In this document: in pieces, positions 8,056-17,100 of the stretch
Numbering within the stretch: the first letter of the stretch is position 1
Layout of the letters: each line of letters begins with the position of its first letter
NCBI GenBank assembly: GCA_934644965.1
Contig: CAKUDG010000008.1
Coordinates: forward strand, 43,933-107,932
Direction of reading: 5' to 3'
Origin: an uncultured Victivallales bacterium
GTDB taxonomy: Bacteria > Verrucomicrobiota > Lentisphaeria > Victivallales > UBA1829
Length of the DNA stretch: 64,000 nucleotides
Position numbers and translations under genes: made by a program
Notes under the pieces: generated by a model
What the model was told of the DNA's origin: nothing
Database searches by the model: none
What the model saw: the letters and a program-made list of their open reading frames with translations, nothing else

Positions 8056-8484
8056 ATGGCGAAAAAGGTAACAGCGGAAATACGATTGCAGATTCCCGCG
8101 GGTGCAGCCAATCCGGCCCCTCCAGTGGGACCGGCACTGGGTCAGGCCGGCGTGAACATCATGGAATTCTGCAAGCAGTTCAACGCCGCAACGCAGTCAC
8201 AGGCGGGGATGGTGATTCCCGTGGTGATCACTGTCTACCAGGATCGTTCGTTCACGTTCGTCACGAAGTCGCCGCCGGCAGCGGTTTTGATCAAGAAAGT
8301 TGCCGGTCTTGCGAGCGGGTCGAAGACCCCCGGTCGGGAGAGTGCGGGAAAGATTACGCGTTCTCAGATCCGGCAGATCGTGGAGACGAAGAAGAACGAT
8401 ATCAACGCCCGGAGCGAGGAGGCCGCGATGAAGATCATCGAAGGGACTGCGCGCAGCATGGGAGTCGAGGTGGTAGATGGCTAA
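8056..8484 (+). CDS. rplK: 50S ribosomal protein L11
   Basis: 142 residues starting with MAKKVTAEIRLQIPAGAANPAPPVGPALGQ, the L11 hallmark. The N-terminal domain binds release factors and the stringent factor; the C-terminal domain binds 23S rRNA. ATG 8056 is chosen over an upstream in-frame Met because it matches the family start and has ACGGAGA in front. Its last eight bases overlap rplA, implying translational coupling. Confidence 0.97.
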   Translation: MAKKVTAEIRLQIPAGAANPAPPVGPALGQAGVNIMEFCKQFNAATQSQAGMVIPVVITVYQDRSFTFVTKSPPAAVLIKKVAGLASGSKTPGRESAGKITRSQIRQIVETKKNDINARSEEAAMKIIEGTARSMGVEVVDG

Positions 8485-9184
8485 GAGGAGCAAACTTTAC
8501 AGAGCTCAGCTTGAGAAGTATGAGAAGCTGAAGCAGTACACCCTCGCCGATGCTGTGAAGCTTCTGAAGGAATTTCCGGCGGTGAAGTTTGACCAGACAG
8601 TCGAGCTGTCGTTCAAGCTGGGAGTGGATCCGAAGCAGACGGATCAGACTGTCCGTGGTGCGGTTCCGCTTCCTCGTGGGACTGGGAAGAAGGTTTCGGT
8701 CGTTGTCATTGCCGATGACGAGAGACACCGTCAGGAAGCGCTTGATTCCGGAGCGGATGTTGTGGGTTTTGAAGACGTTCTTGCCCGCATCAAGGAAGGC
8801 TGGTTGGATTTTGACGTGCTGATTGCGACACCTTCAGCGATGTCTCAGGTGCGTCCGCTCGGCCGTCAGCTGGGTCCGAAGGGACTGATGCCGAATCCGA
8901 AGACCGGGACTGTGACGGACAAGGTCGGACATGCCGTTGCGGAAGCGAAAGCGGGACGTGTTGAGTTTCGTGCGGACAAAGGAGCCTGTGTACAGGTTCC
9001 GATCGGGAAACTTTCATTTGAAGCGGATGCTCTCTGCGAGAATGCGATTGCCGTGGTCAGAGCGCTTGTGAAGGCCAAGCCGGCGTCTGCCAAAGGAGTG
9101 TACATTCAGAGTGTGACACTTTCGGGCACGATGACTCCGGGTATCAAGATAGACACACGAGAAGTGACTAAGGAGATGCCATGA
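8477..9184 (+). CDS. rplA: 50S ribosomal protein L1
   Basis: 235 residues, standard length. Family segments include FDQTVELSFKLGVDPKQTDQ, VRGAVPLPRGTGK and the SQVRPLGRQLGPKGLMPNPK stretch. L1 forms the stalk at the ribosomal E site and in other bacteria represses its own mRNA. It overlaps rplK upstream and shares an ATGA with rplJ downstream, so there is no separate leader for an L10-type autoregulatory site before rplJ. Confidence 0.97.
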   Translation: MAKRSKLYRAQLEKYEKLKQYTLADAVKLLKEFPAVKFDQTVELSFKLGVDPKQTDQTVRGAVPLPRGTGKKVSVVVIADDERHRQEALDSGADVVGFEDVLARIKEGWLDFDVLIATPSAMSQVRPLGRQLGPKGLMPNPKTGTVTDKVGHAVAEAKAGRVEFRADKGACVQVPIGKLSFEADALCENAIAVVRALVKAKPASAKGVYIQSVTLSGTMTPGIKIDTREVTKEMP

Positions 9185-9711
9185 GAGCTGAAAGAATTCA
9201 AATTGCGAATGATATCGCGAAACTGCTGACATCCTCTGAGTATCTTTACTTTGTGACCTACAAAGGGTTGAAGGTAAAGGAGATGAATGCTTTCCGCAGT
9301 CAGCTTGACAAGAACGGTGCGGAATGTCATGTTCTGAAGAACCGTCTTGTGCGCAAGGTGGCGGAGCTGAACGGGCTTCATGCGCTTGCGGAGACGAAGA
9401 TTGTCGGGGACACGGCAGTGGTTCTGGGGAAGGGAGACGCCGGAGCGGTGGCGAAAGTCATTGAAGACTTTTCCAAGACGACGAAAGGTGTTCTTGCCCC
9501 GAAATGCGGTTATTATGAAGGTGCGATGCTTTCCGAGGCGGAAGTGCTGGCCATAGCCGCGCTGCCTTCGAAGGATGCGCTCCGTGCCCAGCTTCTCGGT
9601 CTTCTGGCCGCAGTGCCGACCGGACTGGTGAGAGTGCTGAATGCGAAGGCGTCGAGCATTGTAAACGTGATCAACGCTTACAAAGAGAAATTAGAAAAAC
9701 AGTCGAACTGA
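9181..9711 (+). CDS. rplJ: 50S ribosomal protein L10
   Basis: 176 residues. Typical features are YFVTYKGLKVKEMNAFRSQL and HVLKNRLVRKVAE in the rRNA-binding domain, and a C-terminal helix (INAYKEKLEKQ) that carries L7/L12 dimers. It starts inside the stop of rplA (ATGA overlap), and rplL follows after 33 bases. Confidence 0.96.
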   Translation: MRAERIQIANDIAKLLTSSEYLYFVTYKGLKVKEMNAFRSQLDKNGAECHVLKNRLVRKVAELNGLHALAETKIVGDTAVVLGKGDAGAVAKVIEDFSKTTKGVLAPKCGYYEGAMLSEAEVLAIAALPSKDALRAQLLGLLAAVPTGLVRVLNAKASSIVNVINAYKEKLEKQSN

Positions 9712-9744
9712 AATAAAATCGTCATCAAACGGAGGTCAATAGAA

Positions 9745-10152
9745 ATGGCTGAAGAAGCAAAAGTGGAAGTCACGCAGGAAATGGAGCAGTTCATCTCCTA
9801 TGTTGAGAAGCTCTCTGTTCTGGAACTCTCCAAACTGGTCAAGGCTCTGGAAGATAGGCTGGGAGTGAGTGCGGCGGCTCCTGTTGCCGTTGCCGCGGCG
9901 CCCGCGGCGGCTGCGGCTGCAGCGCCTGCTGAAGAGGAGAAGACTGAATTCAATGTGATTCTTGCGGAAATCGGAGCGAACAAAGTTGCGGTGATCAAGG
10001 AAGTCCGTGCCATCACGGGTCTCGGGCTGAAGGACGCCAAGGATCTTGTGGAAGCCGCTCCGAAGCAGATCAAGGAAGGCGTTTCCAAGGACGACGCCAA
10101 GAAGATCAAGGAACAGCTCGAAGCAGCTGGGGCCAAGGTTGAAGTCAAGTAA
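9745..10152 (+). CDS. rplL: 50S ribosomal protein L7/L12
   Basis: 135 residues. The N-terminal dimerisation domain is followed by an Ala/Pro-rich hinge (residues about 46-68) and the globular C-terminal domain with EFNVILAEIGANKVAVIKEVR and GLGLKDAKDLVEAAP, which recruits translation factors. AGGTCAATAGAAATG precedes it. The protein is slightly longer than the E. coli form because of the hinge and an eight- to ten-residue N-terminal extension. Confidence 0.97.
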   Translation: MAEEAKVEVTQEMEQFISYVEKLSVLELSKLVKALEDRLGVSAAAPVAVAAAPAAAAAAAPAEEEKTEFNVILAEIGANKVAVIKEVRAITGLGLKDAKDLVEAAPKQIKEGVSKDDAKKIKEQLEAAGAKVEVK

Positions 10153-10186
10153 ATTGACTGGACCGGAAAAGACAGCCGGTTTCGTT

Positions 10187-10224
10187 ACGGCGGGGGAATC
10201 CGATCATCAGGAGTCCCCCGTCGT
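10187..10224 (+). promoter_or_regulatory. Long hairpin between rplL and rpoB, possible attenuator or processing site
   Basis: An 11-bp stem (10187-10197 with 10214-10224, one G-U pair) encloses a 16-base loop and has no strong T-run after it. In E. coli the rplL-rpoB gap carries an attenuator and an RNase III site that lower rpoBC relative to ribosomal protein synthesis; the position here is the same, the function is inferred. Confidence 0.55.
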
Positions 10225-10333
10225 TCCTATGTGTTAAAATCCGTGGCAGGCCGCACGCGGATTGCGTTATTGTAATTCTTCTCAAATAACGTTGCGCCAA
10301 GACAGCTCTCGCCAACCAATACAGGGTGGAATA

Positions 10334-13300
10334 ATGCCTGAACGCGTCAATTTCGGAAAATTAGAGGACGTGCTTGAAATTCCGGACCTTATCGGGGTCC
10401 AGGTGGATTCTTACAAGTCATTTCTTCAATTGGACGTAACTCCAGAAAACAGATCAAACCAAGGCCTCCAGGAAGTCTTCAACGAAGTTTTTCCCATTGA
10501 AAGCTTTGATAAACAAATTCTTCTTGAATTTGTCTCCTATACGATCGGCACACCCAAGAAGGGGATTGTCGACTGCATCAAGGACGGCGATTCCTACAGT
10601 GCGCCGCTCCATGTGGATTTCAGACTGAAAAATAAAGATGTCATTATTGATGAGAAAGTCTATCTCGGTGAGATTCCGATGATGACCGAGAGCGGTTCCT
10701 TTGTCATAAACGGAGCCGAACGCGTGATCATCAGCCAGCTTCACAGATCTCCCGGGATTTGTTTTGAAAAGACCAGACATTCCTCCGGTCACACATTGTA
10801 TTCATTCCGGATCATTCCCGACCGCGGCTCCTGGATGGAAGTCCAGTTCGACATCAACGGGATGATCTATATTTATCTCGACCGCCGCAGAAGAAGAAGG
10901 AAGTTCCTCATCACCACGTTCCTTCGCGCCATCGGCTATGACACGACGAGAGATATTGTGTCCGCCGCTTATGAAATCAAAAAAATGACGCCGTCACAGC
11001 TTCTGAAAGATTCCGATGTGTCGGCCTATTATACTTTTGAACCTGTCCTCTCACCCGACGGAGCTGTTCTTGCGGAAGAGTTCATTCAGCTGACGGAAAG
11101 TCATGTGAAGGCGTTTTCCGACGCGAAGCTCAAGAATGTCGAGCTGGCGTATGTTCCCGGCGGGCATGCGTATCTGATCAACTGCCTTGCGAAAGATCCG
11201 GCCAGGACGCCCGACGATGCGCTGAAGGAAATCTACCGCAGAATGCGTCCCGGAGATCCTCCGAGCATTGCCAATGCAAAACAGCTGATCAAGCGTCTTT
11301 TCTTCGACATCAAGAGATATGATCTCGGGACCGTCGGCCGCTACAAACTCAATGAACGGCTCGGCCTTGACATTGACCCGAAGGAGCGCATTCTTCATAA
11401 AGAGGACCTCATGGAGGCCACGAAGGCTTTGATGCAGCTGAACAACACGGGCGGACAAACGGATGACATCGATCACCTTGGAAGCCGTCGTGTGAGACCT
11501 GTCGGAGAACTTCTTCAGAATCACTGCCGTGTGGGGCTTCTCCGTACCGAGCGCCTCATCAAGGAGCGCATGACACTGATCAATGCGGATGAGACAGGTA
11601 TTACACCGAACAAGCTGGTCAATCCGAAAGCGTTTATCGGAGTTGTCCGTGACTTTTTTGCAAGGAATCAGCTTTCGCAGTTCATGGATCAGACCAATCC
11701 GCTGTCTGAGCTGACAAACAAGCGCCGTCTGAGTGCTCTGGGGCCCGGCGGACTCAGCCGCGACCGTGCCGGATTTGAAGTGCGTGACGTGCATCCGAGC
11801 CATTACGGACGAATCTGCCCGATTGAAACGCCGGAAGGCCCGAATATCGGACTGATTTCATCGATGTCGCTGTATTCCAGGATCAATCCGTTCGGTTTTC
11901 TGGAGACGCCGTACAGGCGCGTGGAAAACGGGATTGTCACGAACAAGATTGATTATCTGACCGCGGACAAGGAAGAGAATTTTGTGATTGCGCAGGCCAA
12001 TGCGCCTCTGAATGAGAAGCATGCGTTTGTGAATCCGATGGTCATGTCCCGTTTTCGCGGGGGAGAGACGGCGGAATGTCCGCGTGAAGATGTGGACTAC
12101 ATGGACGTGTCGCCGAAACAGCTTGTGAGCGCGGCGGCGGGTCTGATTCCGTTCCTTGAGCATGACGATGCGAACCGCGCCCTGATGGGATCCAACATGC
12201 AGCGTCAGGCCGTGCCGCTTCTGGTGACCGATTCCCCGTATGTGGGAACGGGCATGGAAAAGAAGGTGGCGGTGGATTCCCGGGCGGTGATTTCGTCGAA
12301 GACGGACGGGATTGTGGCGGAAGTGTCGGCTTCACAGATTGTGGTGACCTCGGACGGGAAGACGCGTCAGGAGACGTCAGATCCCTCGCCCGCGGTGTAT
12401 GATCTGACGAAATATCTCAGGAGCAATGCTGGGACTTGCATCAATCAGCGTCCGATTGTCCGCAGTGGACAGACGGTTTCTGTCGGGGATCCGATTGCGG
12501 ACGGAGCGGCGACCCAGCAGGGGGAACTGGCGCTCGGGAAGAACGTTTTTGTCGCCTTCATGCCGTGGTGCGGATATAACTTTGAAGACGCCATCGTGCT
12601 GAGCGAACGTCTTGTGAAGGAAGACGTCTACACGAGCGTGCATATTGACGAATTTGAAATCAACAGCCGCGATACGAAGCTCGGGCCGGAGGAAATCACC
12701 TGCGATATTCCGAACGTGAGTGAAGAAGCGCTCCGGAATCTGGGAGTGGACGGGGTGGTTCGTCTGGGTGCGGAAGTGAAGCCCGGGGACATTCTTGTCG
12801 GGAAGATCACGCCGAAGTCGGAGACGGAACTGGCTCCCGAGGAGCGTCTTCTCCGCGCGATTTTCGGTGAAAAGGCTGCGGATGTGAAGGATTCGAGTCT
12901 GATTGTTCCGAGCGGGAAGGGCGGGATCGTGATGGATGTGCGGATCGAATATGCGAAGGATCCGAACCGTCAGGCCATGACGAAGTCTGAGCGCCGCCGT
13001 CAGATCAAGCATGCCAAGGACATGTACAAGGAACAGTACAACGCGCTGCTTGACGAGCTGACGGAAAAACTGTCGGAAGCTCTGCTCGGACAGAAACTTT
13101 CCCAGCCCATTTATGATACTTCGACCGGGATGGACGTGGTTCTGATATCTCCGAACCGGAAAGTGACACGGCCTTCGATCAGCAAACTTGCCGCCGTCTA
13201 CAACTCCTACCGGATGGATGACTGCCCGGTGAAAACGGTGATAGATTCCATCGTGATGTCGTTCAAGCCCCGTTTCATGAGTCTGGAGCAGAACCGGAAA

Positions 13301-14158
13301 GAGGCGATTGATTCCTTTGAGTCCGGAGATTCGGAGGAGACGGGAGTCATCAAGAAGGTCAAAGTGTATGTGGCCTCGAAGCGGAAAGTGCAGGTTGGCG
13401 ACAAGATGGCCGGCCGTCATGGGAACAAGGGTATTGTTGCGCGGATCGTGCCTGTGGAAGACATGCCGTTCCTGAAAGACGGGACCCCGGTGGACATTGT
13501 GCTGAATCCGCTGGGCGTGCCTTCCCGAATGAATATCGGCCAGGTGCTTGAGACGCATCTGGGATGGGCTGCGTACATGCTGGGCATGAAGGTGGCGACG
13601 CCGGTGTTCGACGGGATTTCCGAAGAGAAAATCATCGAGCTCATGAAGGAGGCGAACCAGAAAATCGCCCGCGAAAAGGGCGAGGACTTCAAATGGGGAT
13701 TCAAGACCCTTCCGAACGGTGAGGATGTCTTCGACGGGAAAACTGATCTTTACGACGGCCGGACCGGCAACCGTTTTGATCAGCGCGTGACCGTTGGGGA
13801 AATCTACATGCTGAAGCTGGACCATCTTGTGGCGAACAAGATTCATGCCAGAGCCGTCGGGCCGTATTCGCTGGTGACACAGCAGCCCCTTGGCGGGAAG
13901 GCGCAGCATGGAGGCCAGCGCTTCGGAGAAATGGAAGTCTGGGCACTGGAAGCGTACGGAGCCGCCCATACTCTGCAGGAAATGCTGACGGTCAAGAGTG
14001 ATGATGTGACCGGGAGAGCGCGCATTTACGAGTCGATTGTGAGAGGCCAGAATGTGCTGGAACCCGGGAGACCGGAATCGTTCAATGTTCTTCTGAAGGA
14101 AATGCAGAGTTTGGGTCTCGATGTGCGCACGGTGAAGCGTACAGAGCTTCCGAAGTAA
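10334..14158 (+). CDS. rpoB: DNA-directed RNA polymerase subunit beta
   Basis: About 1274 residues. The frame extends upstream, but ATG 10334 (MPERVNFGKLEDVLEIPDLI) is the natural start, with GGGTGGA ahead. Conserved pieces include the rifampicin-region segment QLSQFMDQTNPLSELTNKRR and the RPVGELLQNHCRVGLL stretch, the GGKAQHGGQRFGEMEVWALE segment, and a C-terminus ending in VLLKEMQSLGLDV. It pairs with rpoC 22 bases downstream. No large lineage insertion is obvious by eye. Confidence 0.97.
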   Translation: MPERVNFGKLEDVLEIPDLIGVQVDSYKSFLQLDVTPENRSNQGLQEVFNEVFPIESFDKQILLEFVSYTIGTPKKGIVDCIKDGDSYSAPLHVDFRLKNKDVIIDEKVYLGEIPMMTESGSFVINGAERVIISQLHRSPGICFEKTRHSSGHTLYSFRIIPDRGSWMEVQFDINGMIYIYLDRRRRRRKFLITTFLRAIGYDTTRDIVSAAYEIKKMTPSQLLKDSDVSAYYTFEPVLSPDGAVLAEEFIQLTESHVKAFSDAKLKNVELAYVPGGHAYLINCLAKDPARTPDDALKEIYRRMRPGDPPSIANAKQLIKRLFFDIKRYDLGTVGRYKLNERLGLDIDPKERILHKEDLMEATKALMQLNNTGGQTDDIDHLGSRRVRPVGELLQNHCRVGLLRTERLIKERMTLINADETGITPNKLVNPKAFIGVVRDFFARNQLSQFMDQTNPLSELTNKRRLSALGPGGLSRDRAGFEVRDVHPSHYGRICPIETPEGPNIGLISSMSLYSRINPFGFLETPYRRVENGIVTNKIDYLTADKEENFVIAQANAPLNEKHAFVNPMVMSRFRGGETAECPREDVDYMDVSPKQLVSAAAGLIPFLEHDDANRALMGSNMQRQAVPLLVTDSPYVGTGMEKKVAVDSRAVISSKTDGIVAEVSASQIVVTSDGKTRQETSDPSPAVYDLTKYLRSNAGTCINQRPIVRSGQTVSVGDPIADGAATQQGELALGKNVFVAFMPWCGYNFEDAIVLSERLVKEDVYTSVHIDEFEINSRDTKLGPEEITCDIPNVSEEALRNLGVDGVVRLGAEVKPGDILVGKITPKSETELAPEERLLRAIFGEKAADVKDSSLIVPSGKGGIVMDVRIEYAKDPNRQAMTKSERRRQIKHAKDMYKEQYNALLDELTEKLSEALLGQKLSQPIYDTSTGMDVVLISPNRKVTRPSISKLAAVYNSYRMDDCPVKTVIDSIVMSFKPRFMSLEQNRKEAIDSFESGDSEETGVIKKVKVYVASKRKVQVGDKMAGRHGNKGIVARIVPVEDMPFLKDGTPVDIVLNPLGVPSRMNIGQVLETHLGWAAYMLGMKVATPVFDGISEEKIIELMKEANQKIAREKGEDFKWGFKTLPNGEDVFDGKTDLYDGRTGNRFDQRVTVGEIYMLKLDHLVANKIHARAVGPYSLVTQQPLGGKAQHGGQRFGEMEVWALEAYGAAHTLQEMLTVKSDDVTGRARIYESIVRGQNVLEPGRPESFNVLLKEMQSLGLDVRTVKRTELPK

Positions 14159-14180
14159 ATAACACGCGGAGGAATCCAGA

Positions 14181-17100
14181 GTGATTGACAATAGCTATAG
14201 CAAGGACAAGCCGGGACAGCAGCCGTATCAGCCGCTGAGCGCGTTTGAAGCCGTCGTAATCAAGGTGGCTTCACCGGAAGTGATACGGTCCTGGAGTCAC
14301 GGGGAAATCAAGAATCCGGAAACGATCAACTACCGGAGCTTCAAGCCGGAAAAGGGCGGTCTTTTCTGTGAAAAGATTTTCGGACCTCAGCGTGACTGGG
14401 AATGCAACTGCGGGAAATACAAACGCGTCAAACATAAGGGGATCATCTGCGACCGCTGCGGAGTCGAGGTGACTCTTTCCAAAGTCAGACGCGAACGGAT
14501 GGGACATATCGAACTGGCGGTGCCGGTTTCCCATATCTGGTTTTTCAAGTGCATGCCGAGCCGTATCGGCCTCATGCTCGACATGACGGCCAGAACGCTG
14601 GAACGCATCATTTATTATGAAGACTGGGTGGTTGTGGATCCCGGCGACACTCCTCTGAGACTGGGAGAATCGCTGGATGAAATCAATTATCGTCAGGCTC
14701 TCGATGAATACGGAGACGCCTTCAAGGCGGATATGGGGGCGCCGGCCATCCGGACCCTTCTCCAGATGATCGAGCTCGAACCGCTTAAGGCGGATCTGGA
14801 AGTGCAGCTTTCCGCGACGAAGAACAAGGCAATCCGGAAAAAACTTTCCAAGCGGTTGCGTCTGGTGGAGGGATTCATCTCCAGCAATTCGCGTCCGGAA
14901 TGGATGATTCTGGAAGTGTTGCCGGTGATTCCGCCGGATCTGCGTCCTCTGGTGCCGCTGGAAGGAGGACGTTTCGCGACGTCCGACCTGAACGACCTCT
15001 ACCGCCGTGTCATCAACCGCAACAACCGTCTGAAGAATCTGCTGCAGCTCAGAACGCCGGAAGTGATTATCCGGAATGAGAAGAGAATGCTTCAGGAAGC
15101 GGTGGACGCGCTGATGGACAACGGGCGTCATGGACGGGCCGTCACCGGGGCGGGGAATCGACCGCTGAAATCGCTGAGCGACATGCTCAAGGGGAAACAG
15201 GGGCGTTTTCGTCAGAACCTGCTGGGAAAACGCGTGGATTATTCCGGCCGTTCCGTGATTGTTGTGGGGCCTGAACTCAAACTCATGCAGTGCGGGATCC
15301 CGAAAAAGATGGCTCTGATTCTGTTTGAGCCGTTCATCATCCGTCATCTGAAAGGACGCGGCTACGCCCATACGGTCCGCGGCGCGAAAAAGATGATAGA
15401 GCGCGGCGAGCCGATTGTGTGGGATATTCTGGAGGAGGTGACCAAGGGACATCCCGTGATGCTGAACCGGGCTCCGACTCTGCACCGTCTCAGTATCCAG
15501 GCGTTTGATCCGATTCTGATTGAAGGATCCGCCCTCCGGCTTCATCCTCTGGTCTGTACGGCGTACAACGCGGACTTCGACGGCGACCAGATGGCTGTGC
15601 ATGTTCCTCTCTCCGCCGCGGCGCAGCTGGAATGCAAGCTTCTGATGCTGGCGACCAACAACATCTTCTCTCCGGCGAACGGGAAACCCATCACGACTCC
15701 GACGCAGGACATCACCCTCGGCGTGTATTACCTGACGATTCCGCCGATGAATCCCGATACTGCGCGAATCTTCAAGGACGTGCACGAAGTTCTTTTCGCG
15801 CTGGATACCGGACACATCAAGATTCATGATGCGATCAAACTTCCGAATCCGGATTACGGAATCGACACTCCGCGCGGAGTGAAGGATGCGAAATTCATCA
15901 TCACCACGCCCGGGCGCTGCATCTTCAACCGGATCTGGGACAAGAGCCTCGGATTTTACAACGGACTGGCCAAGAAAAAGGAAATCGGGAAACTGATTGC
16001 CCAGGCCTATGAGTATATCGGGCATGACAAGACGATTCTTCTGCTGGACGCATTGAAGAATCTGGGATACGAATACGCCACGGTGGCCGGTTTCTCGATA
16101 TCCATAGCGGATATGTCTGTGCCGAAGACGAAGGCGGATCTGATTGCGAAGGCGAGACTGGAAATCGAAAAGATCACCAGTCAGTACAACAACGGTGTGC
16201 TGACGGACGGGGAACGTCACAACAAGATTGTCGACGTGTGGACCCAGACTTCCAACCAGGTGGCCAATGATCTTTTTGCCGAATCGGAAGCCGCGAGCAA
16301 GAAGGCGATCAATCCGGTGTATTCGATGCTGGATTCCGGAGCTCGAGGAAGCAAGGACCAGATCCGTCAGCTTGCAGGTATGCGCGGACTGATGGCGAAA
16401 CCTTCCGGAGATATTATTGAACGACCGATTCTGTCCAACTTCCGTGAAGGGCTGACGGTGCTGGAATACTTTATTTCCACACACGGAGCGCGCAAGGGAC
16501 TTGCCGATACCGCGCTCAAGACCGCCGACTCGGGATACATGACCAGAAAGCTGGTCGATGTGGCTCAGGACATCATCTGCCGTTCCGAAGACTGCGGGAC
16601 GCTGAAAGGAATCTGGGTGAGCGCGATTGTGGAAGGGGACGACGAGATGCTTCCGCTGAAAGACCGTCTTCTCGGCCGCTTCAGCGCGCAGGACATCCGT
16701 GACCCGGCGTATGACGACGGCCGTCTCATCATTGCAGCGGGCGAGGAATTCACCCCGGAAATTGCGGACCGGATCAAGGCATGCGGAATCAACCGTGTTC
16801 TGATCAGGTCGGTGCTGACGTGCGAAGTGGAACACGGTGTCTGTGTGAAATGTTACGGGAAGAATCTGGCGACGGACAAGAATGCGGAAGTCGGCGATGC
16901 GCTTGGGATCATAGCCGCGCAGTCCATCGGGGAGCCCGGCACGCAGCTGACGATGAGAACGTTCCATATCGGAGGGACGGCATCATCGGCGTACAAGCAG
17001 CCGGTCATCAATGCCCGTAACCCCGGGACGGTCCGTTTTGAAAACCTCCGTCTTGTGAAAGACGAGAAGGGGCAGACCCTTGTGGTGAACAAGAACGGAT

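Noticed and set aside
14271..16967. 898-codon frame antisense to rpoC, and a 604-codon frame antisense to rpoB (12377-14191)
   Set aside because: GC-rich sequence with strong codon bias leaves the antisense frame open; no family resemblance, and the sense genes are certain.
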